Positions 11,935-24,179 of a stretch of DNA of 64,000 bases are shown piece by piece. Positions within the stretch are counted from its first letter, which is position 1, and the number at the start of each line of letters is the position of its first letter. Below the pieces are notes generated by a model. It searched no databases. It had not been told where the DNA came from and saw only the letters and a list, made by a program, of their open reading frames with translations. This stretch comes from Tetrapyrgos nigripes (taxonomy: Eukaryota; Basidiomycota; Agaricomycetes; Agaricales; Campanellaceae), in NCBI GenBank assembly GCA_013368315.1, contig JAACJM010000145.1, positions 124,001-188,000 on the forward strand. Reading direction: 5' to 3'. The position numbers were made by a program, and so were the translations under genes.

Positions 11935-12301
11935 TCATGATGAGGGAATGAAACCCTGAACATAGCAGTGCACAGCTGCTGATTCTGCCCACCACTCTTT
12001 GTTCATCTTCACATCCTCCAGCTGAGTCCTCATTCCCTCAATAATGGTCCTATTTCCCCTCTCCACTAACCCATTTGCTGATGATGATGCTTTCAGAACT
12101 TTCTCCATCAGGATTACAAGGCTGAATGAAATGAGGCTGAGTTCTTTACACTCTGTTTCTGCGTGTGGCAGTGCATATTCATCCCATCTCCTCCTGTGCT
12201 GTTGTTTCTGGTTTCTTCTGTGTCCTTGCCCATATCTGCGGCTCCTGTATTTCTTAACATGGCCAAACAATGCTGTTGTCTCAATATCTTTGCGACTGGT
12301 A
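11935..12301 (-). pseudogene. Copia 1 integrase, C-terminal piece
   Basis: The minus strand has NGLVERGNRTIIEGMRTQLE and EWWAESAAVHCYVQGFIPSS, which is the end of the integrase core and the following region of copia integrases. Upstream in the reading direction the frame is cut by the inverted-repeat element starting at 12302. Confidence 0.8.
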
Positions 12302-13528
12302 CAGTCATCCACTGGCCAATGGCACACTTCACCGTAATGAGATCTAGGTAAATTAAATCACAAAACTGACTAGTACATATTTGTTCTACACATAAATTCT
12401 CCTTCTTGACAAAGATGTGGATTTTTCAGTGGGGGAAGGGTGCTCATTGTCGCTGTTGTCGAAATCGAGCATTTGGCACAGAGCCATGTGAGCACATCAA
12501 TCACATCACATGCTTACATAACTGTAAGTCACCCCAAGCGACACATTTTTTACATTAACAACGGTTGCATGTCATGTCTCAATGACCTTGGAACCCATTC
12601 AAGACCTTCATATTGGTGTTTTTCATGATGTTGTGGACTTGGATATCATGAAAACCCCTCAGAAAGCTCCAATCACTGTTCCAACTCTTTCTCTTCCAAT
12701 CTACAACAACCCTGACATGACCCTTGTTGCAAGTCCAGAGTCAGGATCAAGAGATACAAAGCTGCTGGGCAAAGGACTCAATGTTGACCCTGAGTATGTG
12801 TATAACACCTACATTTCTGCACTATTGCTCACTTGTGCTACAGTGTCCTGTGTCATCCTCCAGCATGGAGGATTCAGAAAATGATAGATAAGCTTGGAAA
12901 TCAGGATTCCAGGAAGGTGGGTACATTCATGGGCACATTATTTGAGAGATGTTCTGATAGATTCCTCCCAAGGACCTCTTCAGTGACTCCTGGACTGTGT
13001 TCCGCTTGGTATAGTATGGTGACCACCTTGGCATAAACTTTTTGTGCCAGTGCTTGGTGATAGATTCTGCTTGGCCTATCATGTCATGTTGCCCTTGAGC
13101 AATCAAGGATGAAGACGCATCGAGAATTTGTCAATGTACCGGCCGCAGCCATTCCAATTTGATATTTTGTAGTGTGACACTTCGTGTCTCTTTGCTTTGA
13201 CCGTTGTGTTAATATAGATCTAGTAGTACTCTCCACACCAAATAATGGCCAAGGTTTTGCATTAGATGTATTCAAAAGTACAAATGTAAAAAATCTTGAT
13301 GAAATTCTCCCAACTGACTGTGCAGCCTCCTAAATACTGTCTGGCACACCAGTAATCACCTTCTGTATTTTATAGTACTACTCAGAAGGTGTCGAGACAC
13401 TATCAAAAGATTGGTAGAATATATAATTACTTGTTACAACTGTATTGAGGCAGGTAGGTACAGCTCAGAAGACATCAGAGTCATTTGTGTCATTGGCCAG
13501 TGTTGTGCCATTGGCCGATGGATGACTG
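12302..13528. mobile_element. 1.2-kb inverted-repeat element inside the copia integrase
   Basis: The left end CAGTCATCCACTGGCCAATG and the reverse complement of the right end, CAGTCATCCATCGGCCAATG, form an inverted repeat of about 25 bp. It separates two parts of the copia integrase, so it is an insertion. The left flank ends in TA but the right flank is CA, so a TA duplication is not proven. Inside, a plus-strand 100-codon frame (12582-12884) is unrecognised. It is probably a non-autonomous DNA transposon, possibly pogo-related given the CAGT ends. Confidence 0.6.
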
Positions 13529-13559
13529 CAACAAAATTTTCCAATCTTAATCTTTCATT

Positions 13560-13765
13560 TCATTGTCTTTTTTCTTCGTCTTGTTCTTTTTTTATTGCTT
13601 TCCTTTCGCTTTTGCTCTCTTTCATTTTTCGTTATCTTTATCTTCTTCTTCATCACTTGCTTTCTTTTCTTTTTCCTCTCTTCTCTCTCAGAGTCTCTCT
13701 TGATCTCTCATCTTCTTCTTCATTGCTTGCTTGCTTTTCTTTTTTCCTCAACAGTTCACATGTTT
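13560..13765 (+). repeat. Polypyrimidine tract (C/T-rich low complexity)
   Basis: About 200 bp are almost entirely C and T on the plus strand, with TCTTCTTCATCACTTGCTT-like words repeated twice (near 13640 and 13710). It lies between the inverted-repeat element and the rest of the copia integrase and is not copia coding sequence. Confidence 0.7.
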
Positions 13766-13789
13766 GCTTATCATCCAGTTTTGGGCCTC

Positions 13790-14942
13790 TGCACCTCTCC
13801 AGTAAAGAGAAAACCTGTGGCCTCATACTTGCCACAGGCAGTGTTGGCCCACATCCCTTTCATACCATGTTGTGTTGCAGTATGCAGTGAATTGTGCATT
13901 GTTGAACTCTCGACCCATGTCAAATTGTATGCACTTGAGTTGGAAATCCATCTGCTTCTCCACCATTGTATGAAAGCTTGAATGTGGTGAGTAGTGTTTC
14001 GGCATCCTTGCATGATAGGAAATATGGGATCTTGATTGACATTCCACCATCTGCACACAGCATCATGTACCAGGCTCCCCTTGACTCACTCAATGGCAGC
14101 TCCAGAACCACAATGTCATCAAACAGGCATCTGGTAATCTTCCCATATATGCAATCCTTGCATTGTCTGCTAACTTTTCATTCAGTGATTTCTAGGCCAT
14201 CCACAAGCGACTTATCCACCATCTGCTTGATGGTTCAGATGTCTCCATGCCCTAACTGTACATGCCACATCTTGAGACCCACTGGTCTATTTTGAGATCA
14301 GGCACCCTGTACTGCAGCTGTCACTGCCTTCTCTATCACATCCACTTTATATAACCTTGTCAAACCATTTGATCAATGAAGACGCCCATCAACTATGATC
14401 TGTCTCACTGTAGGATGCTTCACTGAAAGTGTTCCATTCCTCCAGACTCCAATGCCAGCAACGAAATCAGATTCATGGAGAAGGATGGGGTATAGAGAGC
14501 AGGAATGATTAATTTCCAGATCTTCCCATCCTGGAGGTGAACATCAAATACAGCCACTCCCTCCCCTTCTGCATTGAAATTGTTGTTAGGTGCAAGCCCT
14601 TAGCTCCTACCAGTAGTAAGTTTGATGAAGTGTTGGTGATCAGTGATACAGTGTACATTCGCACCACTGTCGAGATATGCTGGAATAGAGACTGGCTAAT
14701 ATGTAGTTCACCCCTTTAAATAGCACACCATCTACCACTCTAATAGTTGTCCAACACAGTTGAGATCTGAAGGATAACAATTGAGTTGAAGATAATGGAT
14801 GCACTGGGGATGAACACATATCATTGGCAGTGAGATTTCTGAGGGCATAGGTTTCAATAGGAGCAGGTGTGAGGATCGCAGCAGCAGTGGGGGTTGGAAT
14901 AATAGGGGTGTTTGATGATGAAGCAGACACAGCATTCACCAT
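13790..14942 (-). pseudogene. Copia 1 protease remnant, GAG-pre-integrase and integrase core
   Basis: Reading right to left across several frames, the GAG-pre-integrase region has MWHVQLGHGDI..IKQMVDKSLVDGL and CKDCIYGKIT. The integrase core has GGMSIKIPYFLSCKDAETLL and DMGREFNNAQFTAYCNT. A protease piece near 14640-14700 precedes these. Stops and frameshifts are frequent, so no product is expected. Confidence 0.75.
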
Positions 14943-14977
14943 TCAAGGTTCCTTTCCTTTGGGAGGCTTCCACCACT

Positions 14978-15670
14978 TCAGAGCTTTCTCTTCCTGACCT
15001 CCCCAGTGGCCCAGCACTTGAGATGAGTGTGCCTGTGAACACCACAGTTATTGCAGAGGAAATCATTCCTATTCTTTGTGACTGTGGTCAAGGCAGTGGG
15101 ATCAGTAGCAGTAGATGCTGTATGCTGCAACCACATCCAATACTTGGTAAGGGCAGCAGTGATGTTGTTGAGAACAGTCTTACCTTGATGAAGCTGAATG
15201 AGAAGGATCCATGAGGGGGGTAGGGAAGTGAGGACAATAGAGATCATTTTTGCATCATCAATGCCACACCCAGTGGCATTCACAACCTTCTGAAGCTTGG
15301 TCAATGTGTTGAGATGCACAGAAAAATCTCCACTGTCTGTATACTTCGTTCCTTCCAGCTTCTTCATCACCAAGTCCTTATACACCTGACTAGTGACCTT
15401 GAACTTCCCCTTGACACTTTGCCACATCTCAGCAGCAGCTTGGTCAGGACAGAGGTTGTGAGCATCAGGGTCAATGATGTTCTAGTAAATCAGGGCTGAG
15501 ACATGTCCTTTGTGAAGGAGCCATTCCTCAACTGATAGGTGGTGGCTTGGGTAAGAAGTTGAGTAGCTTGAGTGGTAGTGGGCTGAGAGATTGTTCCAAG
15601 AAGGTAGCCAATAAGACCCTTGCCTCTGACAGTGTGTAAACCCACTCTGTGATTTCTACACATTGGACAC
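14978..15670 (-). pseudogene. Copia 1 gag with degenerate zinc knuckle
   Basis: An N-terminal piece (GLIGYLLGTISQPTTTQATQ) is followed by AAAEMWQSVKGKFKVTSQVY, GTKYTDSGDFSVHLNTLTKL and CNNCGVHRHTHLKCWATGE. The knuckle has C..CG.....H....C spacing, but the usual Gly-His is Arg-His here. A frameshift or stops separate 15490-15672 from 15427-14978. The gypsy element begins about 190 bp upstream in reading direction. Confidence 0.75.
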
Positions 15671-15861
15671 ATATTGCCACAGTGAGATAATTTTACTTAT
15701 TAGGATTATTGGATATTTCTATTTCATCATTTACTAATTTATGTACAGTCCACAGTCACTGTGCAGCATAGTCACTTCATGCAAAGTTACTTAGCTGCAG
15801 TCACTGTGCAGATTATCTCATATTTTCTGCAGTTACTGCTTATCATACCACTTTTTACTGT

Positions 15862-17390
15862 TGTCATGAACCTCTCATTCCTTGTTCCAAAAACCCTTAG
15901 AAGGATTCTTGATCCTTCTTTATCTCTCCAATTGCTGCTATCCACTTTCCCCTAACGAGACCGACTTCTTCCGAGCTGGGTCATTTATTGCTCCATAGTT
16001 GTCTGTGGATCCCCTTAGATTGTGAGTGCATTGTTGAGATGCTGAGCATGGGGTCAAAGGTGAATGACTCAACCAACAACTACCTTCCACTCAAGACAAG
16101 GTGTATAGTTCAGGGGTAGGGAGACGCTAAAGCTGAACCAAATCTTCAAGGAAGAAGTAAAAGAAGCATAATTGAAGTAAAGACAAGATGGAGTAGCACT
16201 TCGACTGGGTGAAGACTAGTTTGGATGGGAGATGAAGGATAAAAGGATGTAAAGGGTAGGTGATGGGAGAATTGGAATGTGGTAGAAGATGGGTAGAAGA
16301 CAAGGAGGATGATTACAGATGGGAGAGAGAGAATATGTGGGTGCCCTGTGGTGATACACCAACAAATACACAAAACGAAACTGGAGATGGGCAGAAGTGG
16401 ATGGTAATACACTGCTTGAATAGGTGCAGCTACCTCTGAAGACAAACTAAGCGCAAGACAAAGATGAAAACAAAACTGGCTTGGAATTGAAGAAGACTTA
16501 GTACACCTCTGCAAGGTACTGCACAATACGACAAGCGACTATATGAACACACCTCTGCAGGTACGGCGCTATACGACAAGTGGAACATTTAGTATGTAAA
16601 AACTGAGTACTGAGAAGACGAAGTTAAGTGGCTCAAGGGGTATGATGCCTCCCACTGAAGATGAACTGTAGACAACTGCTTTCCACAGGAACAATACTCG
16701 TATTGCTGTTGCACTGTATGAAGGCAGTTACAAGCAGTTGTTGTATGATAAGGTAATTGAAGTGCACTTTTATAGTCAGCCACACAATTAGCTAAGTACT
16801 ATATAGTAGTTTACTATGGTCCATCAAGCCTCTGAGTCTGTACACATTTCTTAGGTAATTGTTGAGTGTTAGTAGAAGTCAGCAGTCCAGATGAGATATT
16901 TCTCGTCTGTGTAGTAAAATGAAGTCAGAAATCTGGTAAACGAACTGTTTTGTATAGTGACCTTATCAAAACAAAGGATAGTAAAGTCTAAGTGTGCCTT
17001 GATCAGCATGTTACCAACTGTGTTTATGGTAAAACTCTTGAGATTAAACTAAATGAAAGCTTTTGTCTAAAAGGGTACCTGTTTGTGAGTCATTCTAGTA
17101 GACAAGCTAGATGATTCATAGGTTTGGTTGTGTATATAGTGAGGTTGCACTACTTCAATTAGAAGTGGGCAAAATGATGGGGTGCATGGCCAGGTGTTTA
17201 CCTGCTGTATCATTGTCATAGGACTTTAATTTGTTGTTTCAATTAATTCCTCTAGAAACACGGACATTATTTGTAAAGTAGTATATATAGAGTAGGATAC
17301 TCATCCTGTATCACTCTATTCTGGTCTTATCATATGGACCTTGCCTTATTCTACTTGTTCTTTAGTGTCATCATCAGCTCAGTTCTGACA
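15862..17390 (+). repeat. Gypsy 5' LTR, interrupted
   Basis: Compared with the 350-bp 3' LTR, the first about 165 bp (15862-16026) and the last about 180 bp (17208-17390) match. The middle is foreign DNA. The 5' copy also has about 20 bp (TTGATCCTTCTTTATCTCTC) that the 3' copy lacks near 15908. Confidence 0.9.
16027..17207. mobile_element. 1.2-kb unidentified insertion in the gypsy 5' LTR
   Basis: This sequence is absent from the 3' LTR. It starts near TGTTGAGATGCTGAGC and ends near CTGCTGTATCA, and it contains two diverged direct repeats around 16500 and 16550 (ACACCTCTGC..GGTAC..ATACGACAAG). I find no clear target duplication, RT or transposase. The TG..CA-like ends would fit a long solo LTR, but this is not proven. 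Only the boundaries are well supported. Confidence 0.6.
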
Positions 17391-17479
17391 TTAGACTAGA
17401 GTACCCCTAAAGGTGACCTGACATCAACCACACTATCTCCTTCTTCTTGCTATTCTCAGATGCTTGAAGAACCCCCTAG

Positions 17480-18728
17480 ATGACTACTCCAAATGTGCCT
17501 ACCTCTGATGGCCCCTCGGACTATTCTATGGGTACTACTCCAAATCCTATGGCCTTTGGAGGGATTCCTACTCAGAACCCCTCTGATGGAGTCAGAGAAT
17601 CTATGCATGCACCACCCCCACAAGCTAATCCACCCCCCTCTCACCAAACCTATAATAACCCTCAGGGATATTACACCCAGACTAACTATGTTCCTGGAGA
17701 AGACTATAATCAGCTACTCCTCCAGACCATCACTGGACTCCAGAATAATCAGATGGAACTTTTGCACAAACTTTGGAATATGTGACAAACTATGGGCACC
17801 CAACAGGCTAGGACTGATGAAAGGGATGGTATCAGCTGCTCTGGTGTTAAACCAAAACCTTTCAACAGGACTTCTGATGCAGTTGACCCTTTTCTTTCGC
17901 AAATGTATCTGGTTTCTCAGAAACCCTTGCAAACTTGCTGATGATGCTTCTCGAGTCTTGGAGACACTTGCTTTCATGACAGGAGGCACTGCTGCCTGAT
18001 GGGCAAGCAATCAAATTCAAAAAATTCAGACAGAAGGAAATAATGAAAGTTATATGGATCTCTGTAGTGCGATTCAAAGGGAATTCATAGGAGGAGATCA
18101 GACAGACATCGCACAGCGAAAGCTACAAAGTATCAAGAAAGGCACTGTGTTGGCTACACAGTTTTTCCTCTCTTTTGAAGAATGGAAGGAAGATGCAAAG
18201 CTGAACGAGGAGGGACTCATTATGCTATTGAAGCAGAACCTCTGGTTTGGAATTGTTCAAAGGATCTATCAAATGGATCCTGTTCCTATTACCTATGCAG
18301 CCTGGAAGGCCATGGCTGTATGACTCGATCTTTATGATCAGAGTGTTTGAACTCTTAGAAATGACTCCAGAGGGATTCCTACTAGTGGAAATACCTCTGT
18401 TGGAACACGGTTTACCACTACCCAAACCCCAACAAACACTACCCAAAATGCCACTACAAGTGTTGGGACTCCATCAGAGGCACCAACAACTCATACTGGA
18501 ACAGGAGTTACCTTTGGTGGACAGGGGAAACCCATAGAGATCGATCATACTAAAGCAAACAAAGGAACATGGGATGGGGTTTGCAAGTGTTATGGGTGTG
18601 GAGAAGAAGGACATATCTCTAGGAATTGCCTGAACCAAGTCTTGAGCCTCATACGAAGCATGCAGGAAATCTTGAAGACGGACGAAGTGAAGGAAGAGTT
18701 CCAGAAGCTTAGCAAGGATGCAGGTTTT
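17480..18728 (+). pseudogene. Gypsy gag with CCHC zinc knuckle (broken)
   Basis: It begins MTTPNVPTSDGPSDYS and runs through a Pro/Gln-rich segment and a capsid-like region with several stops. It ends with CKCYGCGEEGHISRNC, a standard CCHC knuckle (C..C....H....C) near 18590-18635. The frame changes more than once. Confidence 0.8.
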
Positions 18729-19100
18729 TAAGGACCTGTAGGCAGAATGATATGCCACCTACAGAACAATCAGTGTTTCATAACAAGTTTACTTCATATA
18801 CAAATGAAAGTGACTTGACTGAAACCAAAGACATATCTGAAAATCCCCTGGAGGATTCTCGTAAAGATTCTCAACAAACTCCTAACCCTTTCTGATGCAA
18901 GCGCTGTACTCGAACTCCTTCATGCCTTCCCTCTTGTACTCCACCAAAACCTGAAAAGAAAGTAGGACCCTATTGGGTGTACTGGAACGTGGTTGCTCAA
19001 ACATCTAGAGCACCTCGTTTGTTATGATGATGGGTCCATGTATTGAGGGAGCATGAAGTAGATGATGAACTAAGGTTTGATCTAGCTTCAATGCGACCTG

Positions 19101-21162
19101 ATGTGGCTCGCTGTACTCAGGGACCTCCAGACTCCAGCAAAATGGATTCAGAAGATTAGTGGGGAATCTATCTTGCTCCCAGTCACAATTGAGGCTTTGG
19201 ACTCACATAAAGGCCAAGTTACCAATGCTCTTCTTGATTGTGGAGCCATGGGATGCTATATCAATCAAGATTTTGCCCTTAGGAATAATTTGTTCCTGGA
19301 ACATCTCTATCAACAGATGGAACAGCCAACAAAAATGGAAGAATTGAATATACAACCAAATTACAACTAACTGTCAACGATCACACAGAAGTTATTACGT
19401 TCGTGGTCACTAACACTGGCTCAAACAATATTATCATTGGATTTAATTAGTTGAAACACCATAATCCATCATTGGAAGAAAGGGACCATCAAGTTTGATA
19501 GGTGCCCTGGGGACTGCAAAAGGAAGAAACAATGGAAATTGTGGCAAGAAGAAGACAAAGAAGACATTGAAGAAGAGGATAGGATCTTTGTTGTGAACAT
19601 GTGGCCTGAAAACCCTCTGGAGTATATTTATGCTACTGGTTCCATATCAGCTAATTTAGCTGCTTGACATGCTGTGGAAGAGGGAGCAAAATCTTTGGAA
19701 GAAATTGTACTGGGAGAATACCTCGGGGAGTTTTGACCTGTCTTTGAAAAAGAGGATTTTGATACCCTTCTGGAATGACAAAAATGGGACCATGCAATTG
19801 AGTTAGTGCCCGAGGCAGAACCGTTCAAAAGCAAGGTTTATCCCTTAGCTGTGAATGAACAGGGTCCACTGGACGATTTCATTGAGAAACAACTGCAAAC
19901 TGGAATTCAAGCTTCAAAATCTCCTATATCTTCACCATTCTTCTTCATCAAAAAGAAAGACGGAAAACTTCATCCAGTTCAAGATTATTGAAAACTCAAT
20001 TCTTTGACCATCAAAAATCAATACCCTATCCTGTTGATTTCAGATGTGCTATATAAACTAAGGCACACGAAGATCTTTACAAAACCCAATGTAAGATGGG
20101 GGTACAACAACATTTGAATCAAGGAAGGGGATGAACATAAAGCTGCATTTGTCACCAATTGAGGATTGTTCAAACCCCTCGTAATGTTTTTCAGCCTCAC
20201 AAATTCACCAGTGACATTCCAAACCATGATGAGCAAAATCTTTGCAGGTCTTATCCAAGCAGGAAAGGTTATTGTTTACATGGACAATATCTTGATATTC
20301 TTGAAGAATATGGACAAGCACACAAAAACCATTCAAGAGGTTTTACAAATTCTAAAAACACATAATCTCTACTTGAAACTGGAGAAGTGTGATTTCCACA
20401 AGGACTTATAGTGGGCAACAGGAAGCTGAGGATGGACTCTGTCAAGGTCAAGGGAGTCTGCCAGTGGGAAACACCAACCTGTGTCAAAGATGTTCAGAGC
20501 TTCTTAGGATTTACAAACTTTTATCAAAGGTTCATTAAAAACTATGCAAAGATGGCTTGTCCTTTAAATGATTTGACACAAAAGGATGTACCCTGGCAAT
20601 GGACACCAGACCAAGAAAAGATGCTGTCACATCAGAACTGGTCCTCCATTTTCCCCTGGATAATTGTCCTTATTGAGTTGAAGTAGATAGTTCAAATTTT
20701 GCCACAGGTGCTGTATTGTCCCAACTCCAAGACAGTGAATGGGTGGGTACCTATTACCTTTTTATCAAGAGGCCTTAGTGAACCAGAGCAAACTACAAAA
20801 TTCACAATAAGAAGATGTCAGCTATCATGAGAGCTCTAAAGGATTGGAGGCATTACTTGATGGGGAGACCAAGATTTGAAATCTGGATGGACCATCGTAA
20901 TCTCCAATACTTTATGACAGCAAAAACCCTCAACAGGAGACAGGCTCGTTGGTCATTGGAGTTGGCTGATTATGACTTTCAGCTGGTTCACAAACCAGGA
21001 AAGAGTCATTTGAAGCCTGACCTACTTTTGAGACAAAAGGGTCATGAGGAGGGGGCAGATGATAACAAAAACATTACCCTTCTTAAAGCTGAATTCCTGC
21101 GAGCTATGGAGACAGCCCAAGCTCGAGATACCCTGGGAGATATTTTCCTTGCACAAGTATGA
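19101..21162 (+). pseudogene. Gypsy protease, reverse transcriptase and RNase H (broken)
   Basis: The protease has NALLDCGAMGCYIN, with Cys in place of the usual Ser or Thr of the D(S/T)GA active site. RT has [37 protein letters not shown] and VYMDNILIF, where the expected YMDD reads YMDN, so the catalytic centre is lost. RNase H and tether parts include FLGFTNFYQRFIKNYAKMA and WMDHRNLQYFMTAKTLNRRQ. In-frame TGA codons stand where Arg is expected (for example DY*KLNSLT). Confidence 0.85.
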
Positions 21163-21199
21163 AATTTGAGACGCAAATGGGAACCCTCAGTCATGAAAA

Positions 21200-22685
21200 A
21201 TGTTGAGCATGATCATTCATTCCAGAACCACAGAGATTATATTACTAAAGATATTCTCTTATACATTCCCAGCGACCTCAAGCTCTGTAACGAAATCATC
21301 TGATTCCATCATGATACATACTTTGCAGGACACCTGGGCCAAGCCAAAACAGTTGAATTACTTACTCGACACTATTGGTGGCCTAGCATCTATGTCAAAG
21401 GATGTCCCACATGTCAACAAACAAAAACCTTTCCAGGGAAACCAAGAGGACTACTAAGTCCTAACAAGATCCCAGAATGAATTTGGCAGATTATCTCTTG
21501 CAATTTAATCATGCATCTTCCTCCATCACATGGGTATACTGCTGTCCTCATCATTGTAGACCGACTCAGTAAAAGGATGAGAGCACTAGCAACTTACGAC
21601 AAAGTTACTAGCGAAGGCATAGCACAGTTATTTCTGGACTGTGTCTGGAGGGATTTTGGATTACCCAAATGGGTTATTAGCAATCAAGGATCAGTCTTTG
21701 TTAGCAAATTTCTAAAATCTCTCTACGATATTTTGGGCATCAAAATGAATGTTTAAACAGTGTATTACCCTCAAACCAATGGACAAACAGAACATGTCAA
21801 CCAAGAAATCGAACAATACTTGTGTGTTTTCTGCAATTGGTGACAAGACGACTGGGATGAATGATTACCTATGGCAGAATTCTGCTATAATGATCGAGAA
21901 CATAGTTCTACAGGCTACACTCCCTTCTATATGACTAGTAGCTTTCATCCCCAAAAAGCTACTGAAACTTTCATCAATGTCACCAACAAAACTGTGACAG
22001 ATTTCTTTGATTGGATTGAAAAGGCCAGAACCAATGCTAAAGCGTGTCTTACAAGGAGCACGGAGTTGATGAAGAAATACTATGACAAAGGAAGAAATGA
22101 GGATCTGGAGTACAAGAAGGGAGACAAGGTGTATAATGAAGAAAAGAATATCACTATGGAATGACCAAGTGCAAAACTTGCAGACAAATGATACAGACCT
22201 TTTCCTATTAAGGAAAAGATAGGGAGTTCCTCATACTGAGTGGATATTCCAAAAACCTGGAAGAGTATTCACCCTTCACCCTGTCTTCCTCATTATTCTT
22301 CAGTTGTAAAACATCAACAAGACGACATTAGTCGAGAACCTGCTACTATCGAAGATGGCTCACCAGTCTACGACATCAAAGAAATCCTAGATTCCTGTAT
22401 GTGTTATAACCAGAAAAAGAAGAGATTGTTTTTGGAGTATTTGGTGAAGTGGTTGGGGTATTCAACAGTGTAGAATACTTGGGAACCAGTGATGGAGTTG
22501 GAAAAGAAATATTGGGAACTAATAACCAAGTTCCACACAAAGAATCCAGCTGCACCTCAGAATATCAAGACAATCCTTTCTTTCATTCCTTGCAAGTTTT
22601 ACACTTTGGGGCCAAAGAAATCTCAAGCATGGGTCTACAGAATCTCTCAAGCGTCTTCAGGGCAAAGACCCTTAAGAGGGGGGTA
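21200..22685 (+). pseudogene. Gypsy integrase and C-terminal chromodomain (broken)
   Basis: The integrase core has GYTAVLIIVDRLSKRMRALA, FGLPKWVISNQGSVFVSKFL and YYPQTNGQTEHVNQEIEQYL. TGA stops replace the expected Arg and Trp in NW*QDDWDE*LPMAEF. The C-terminus has YDIKEILDSC..KKRLFLEYLVKWLGYSTV..TWEP, a chromodomain of the kind chromoviruses use to target heterochromatin by binding methylated histone H3. Confidence 0.87.
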
Positions 22686-22686
22686 A

Positions 22687-23036
22687 TGTCATGAACCTCT
22701 CATTCCTCATTCTAAAAACCCTTAGAAGGATTCCCAATTGCTGCTACCCACTTTCCCCTAACGAGATTGACTTCTTCTGAGCTGGGTCATTTATCACTCC
22801 ATAGTTGTCTGTGGATCCCCTTAGATTGTGAGCATATCATCATAGGACTTTAATTTATTGTTTCAATTAATTCCTCTAGAAACACGGACATTATTTGTAA
22901 AGTAGTATATATAGAGTAGGATACTCATCCTGTATCTCTACTCTAGTCTGGTCTTATCATATGGACCTTGCCTTATTCTACTCATTCTTTAGTGTCATCG
23001 TCACCTCACCTAAACATCTTCAGCTCAGTTCTGACA
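22687..23036 (+). repeat. Gypsy 3' LTR
   Basis: This 350-bp LTR is complete, TGTCATGAACC to TTCTGACA. It follows the polypurine tract AAGAGGGGGGTAA directly and is followed by the ACTGT target duplication. Confidence 0.95.
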
Positions 23037-23720
23037 ACTGTGCCTCAGTTGCACAGTAATTTGAAATACTTATTCTACAAGTATATAAATAGCCCAATTT
23101 TGTGTACAACTAGACAAAGTTCCCCAAACAAGTTCCCTAGCAAGTACTTCCCTTCCTGTAACTACTGCCCCTGCAAAGTACCACTCAATCTACACCTTAT
23201 ATTCTCACTTACATCTACTCTCTCACAGAGTGTGATTCTCACATCTAAGCCAAAGACAGATTTATTGAACATTGAGTGCTCTGATCAAGATATTTTGATT
23301 CAGAGCTTTGTGTTTAATATTGCATGACTTTGCACACTCTGTGTATTTCATCCAAGACTTCTCAGTTCTGGAATATTAAGTCCAGTCTATTATGTTCTCA
23401 GATATCTCAGCAATCAACTCAGATTCATTTCTCAGTTATCATACATTTGAGGAATACTTATTTGAAATTTGAATATTGTGTTCTGACCCCAGAGACAAGC
23501 TTTGACCAATGACAAGTCTTTAAGCAGTCTTCATTAGATCATACAGATCAGATTGACAGTGCTGAGAACATAGTCCCTACACCCTTGAGATGATGATCAT
23601 CCAGGAATGATGGAATGTTGGAGATGGGGTTCAACATAATGAATGATTTGATAATGAGTGATTAGGATAGACTGAATTGTCTCAAGGTTGCGGCACTTGC
23701 AGTGAGTCTGACTGTGAATC
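23037..23720 (-). other. Copia 1 5' leader
   Basis: By position this is the untranslated leader of copia 1 between its 5' LTR and the gypsy insertion. I find no recognisable gene, and no standard initiator-Met primer-binding site next to the LTR. AT-rich plus-strand frames look random. Confidence 0.5.
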
Positions 23721-23982
23721 TGTAGACAATACATCAATACAAAGTCCTCAGACATAGATAAACAGCTATATTAGGTACCTGTAGATGATATGTCAATACA
23801 AAGACTATGTACAAATCAGTAAGTGAATCTAGTAACAAGAAAAGTATCAGATAAACAGCTGAGGGTGCTACACTATCAACCACAGGTATATAACACAAAA
23901 ACAAAAGACAGATGTAAGATACGAGGCAGTGCAGGACATCTATGAACATTTAACAGAAGTAACAAATATGATCGGAAAGAAA
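23721..23982 (-). repeat. Copia 1 5' LTR, first part
   Basis: This matches 9264-9540 and stops at GGAAAGAAA, where the Ngaro-like element begins. The rest of the LTR resumes at 32071. Confidence 0.88.
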
Positions 23983-24140
23983 GTGCTATTCCATGAGGAA
24001 CTGAAGAGAATTAGTTTTCGAGCACAAAGTTCTTTCCTCATGACCATGTGACAGGGTCACCTCTTGTCTTCCTCATTCATCATCTCTGCATTAGCATCAG
24101 TAATTACTTCTTGTAACTTATCTTACGTGTATTTTCCTCT
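23983..24140 (+). repeat. Ngaro repeat A1
   Basis: This 158-bp left terminal repeat starts GTGCTATTCCATGAGGAAC. It is near-identical in length and closely similar in sequence to A2. Confidence 0.88.
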
Positions 24141-24179
24141 TGAATTTCCCTCTCATTTTTCGATTCCTTTCTCATTGCC

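Larger units (their letters stand above)
15862..23036 (+). mobile_element. Ty3/gypsy chromovirus retrotransposon
   Basis: The plus-strand element has LTRs starting TGTCATGAACC and ending TTCTGACA, and a perfect 5-bp target duplication ACTGT (15857-15861 and 23037-23041). The internal order is gag, protease, RT, RNase H, integrase, chromodomain, then a polypurine tract (AAGAGGGGGG) before the 3' LTR. All frames carry stops, many of them TGA where CGA or TGG is expected. It inserted into the leader of copia 1 and is younger than that element. Its own 5' LTR was later enlarged by a 1.2-kb insertion. Confidence 0.93.
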
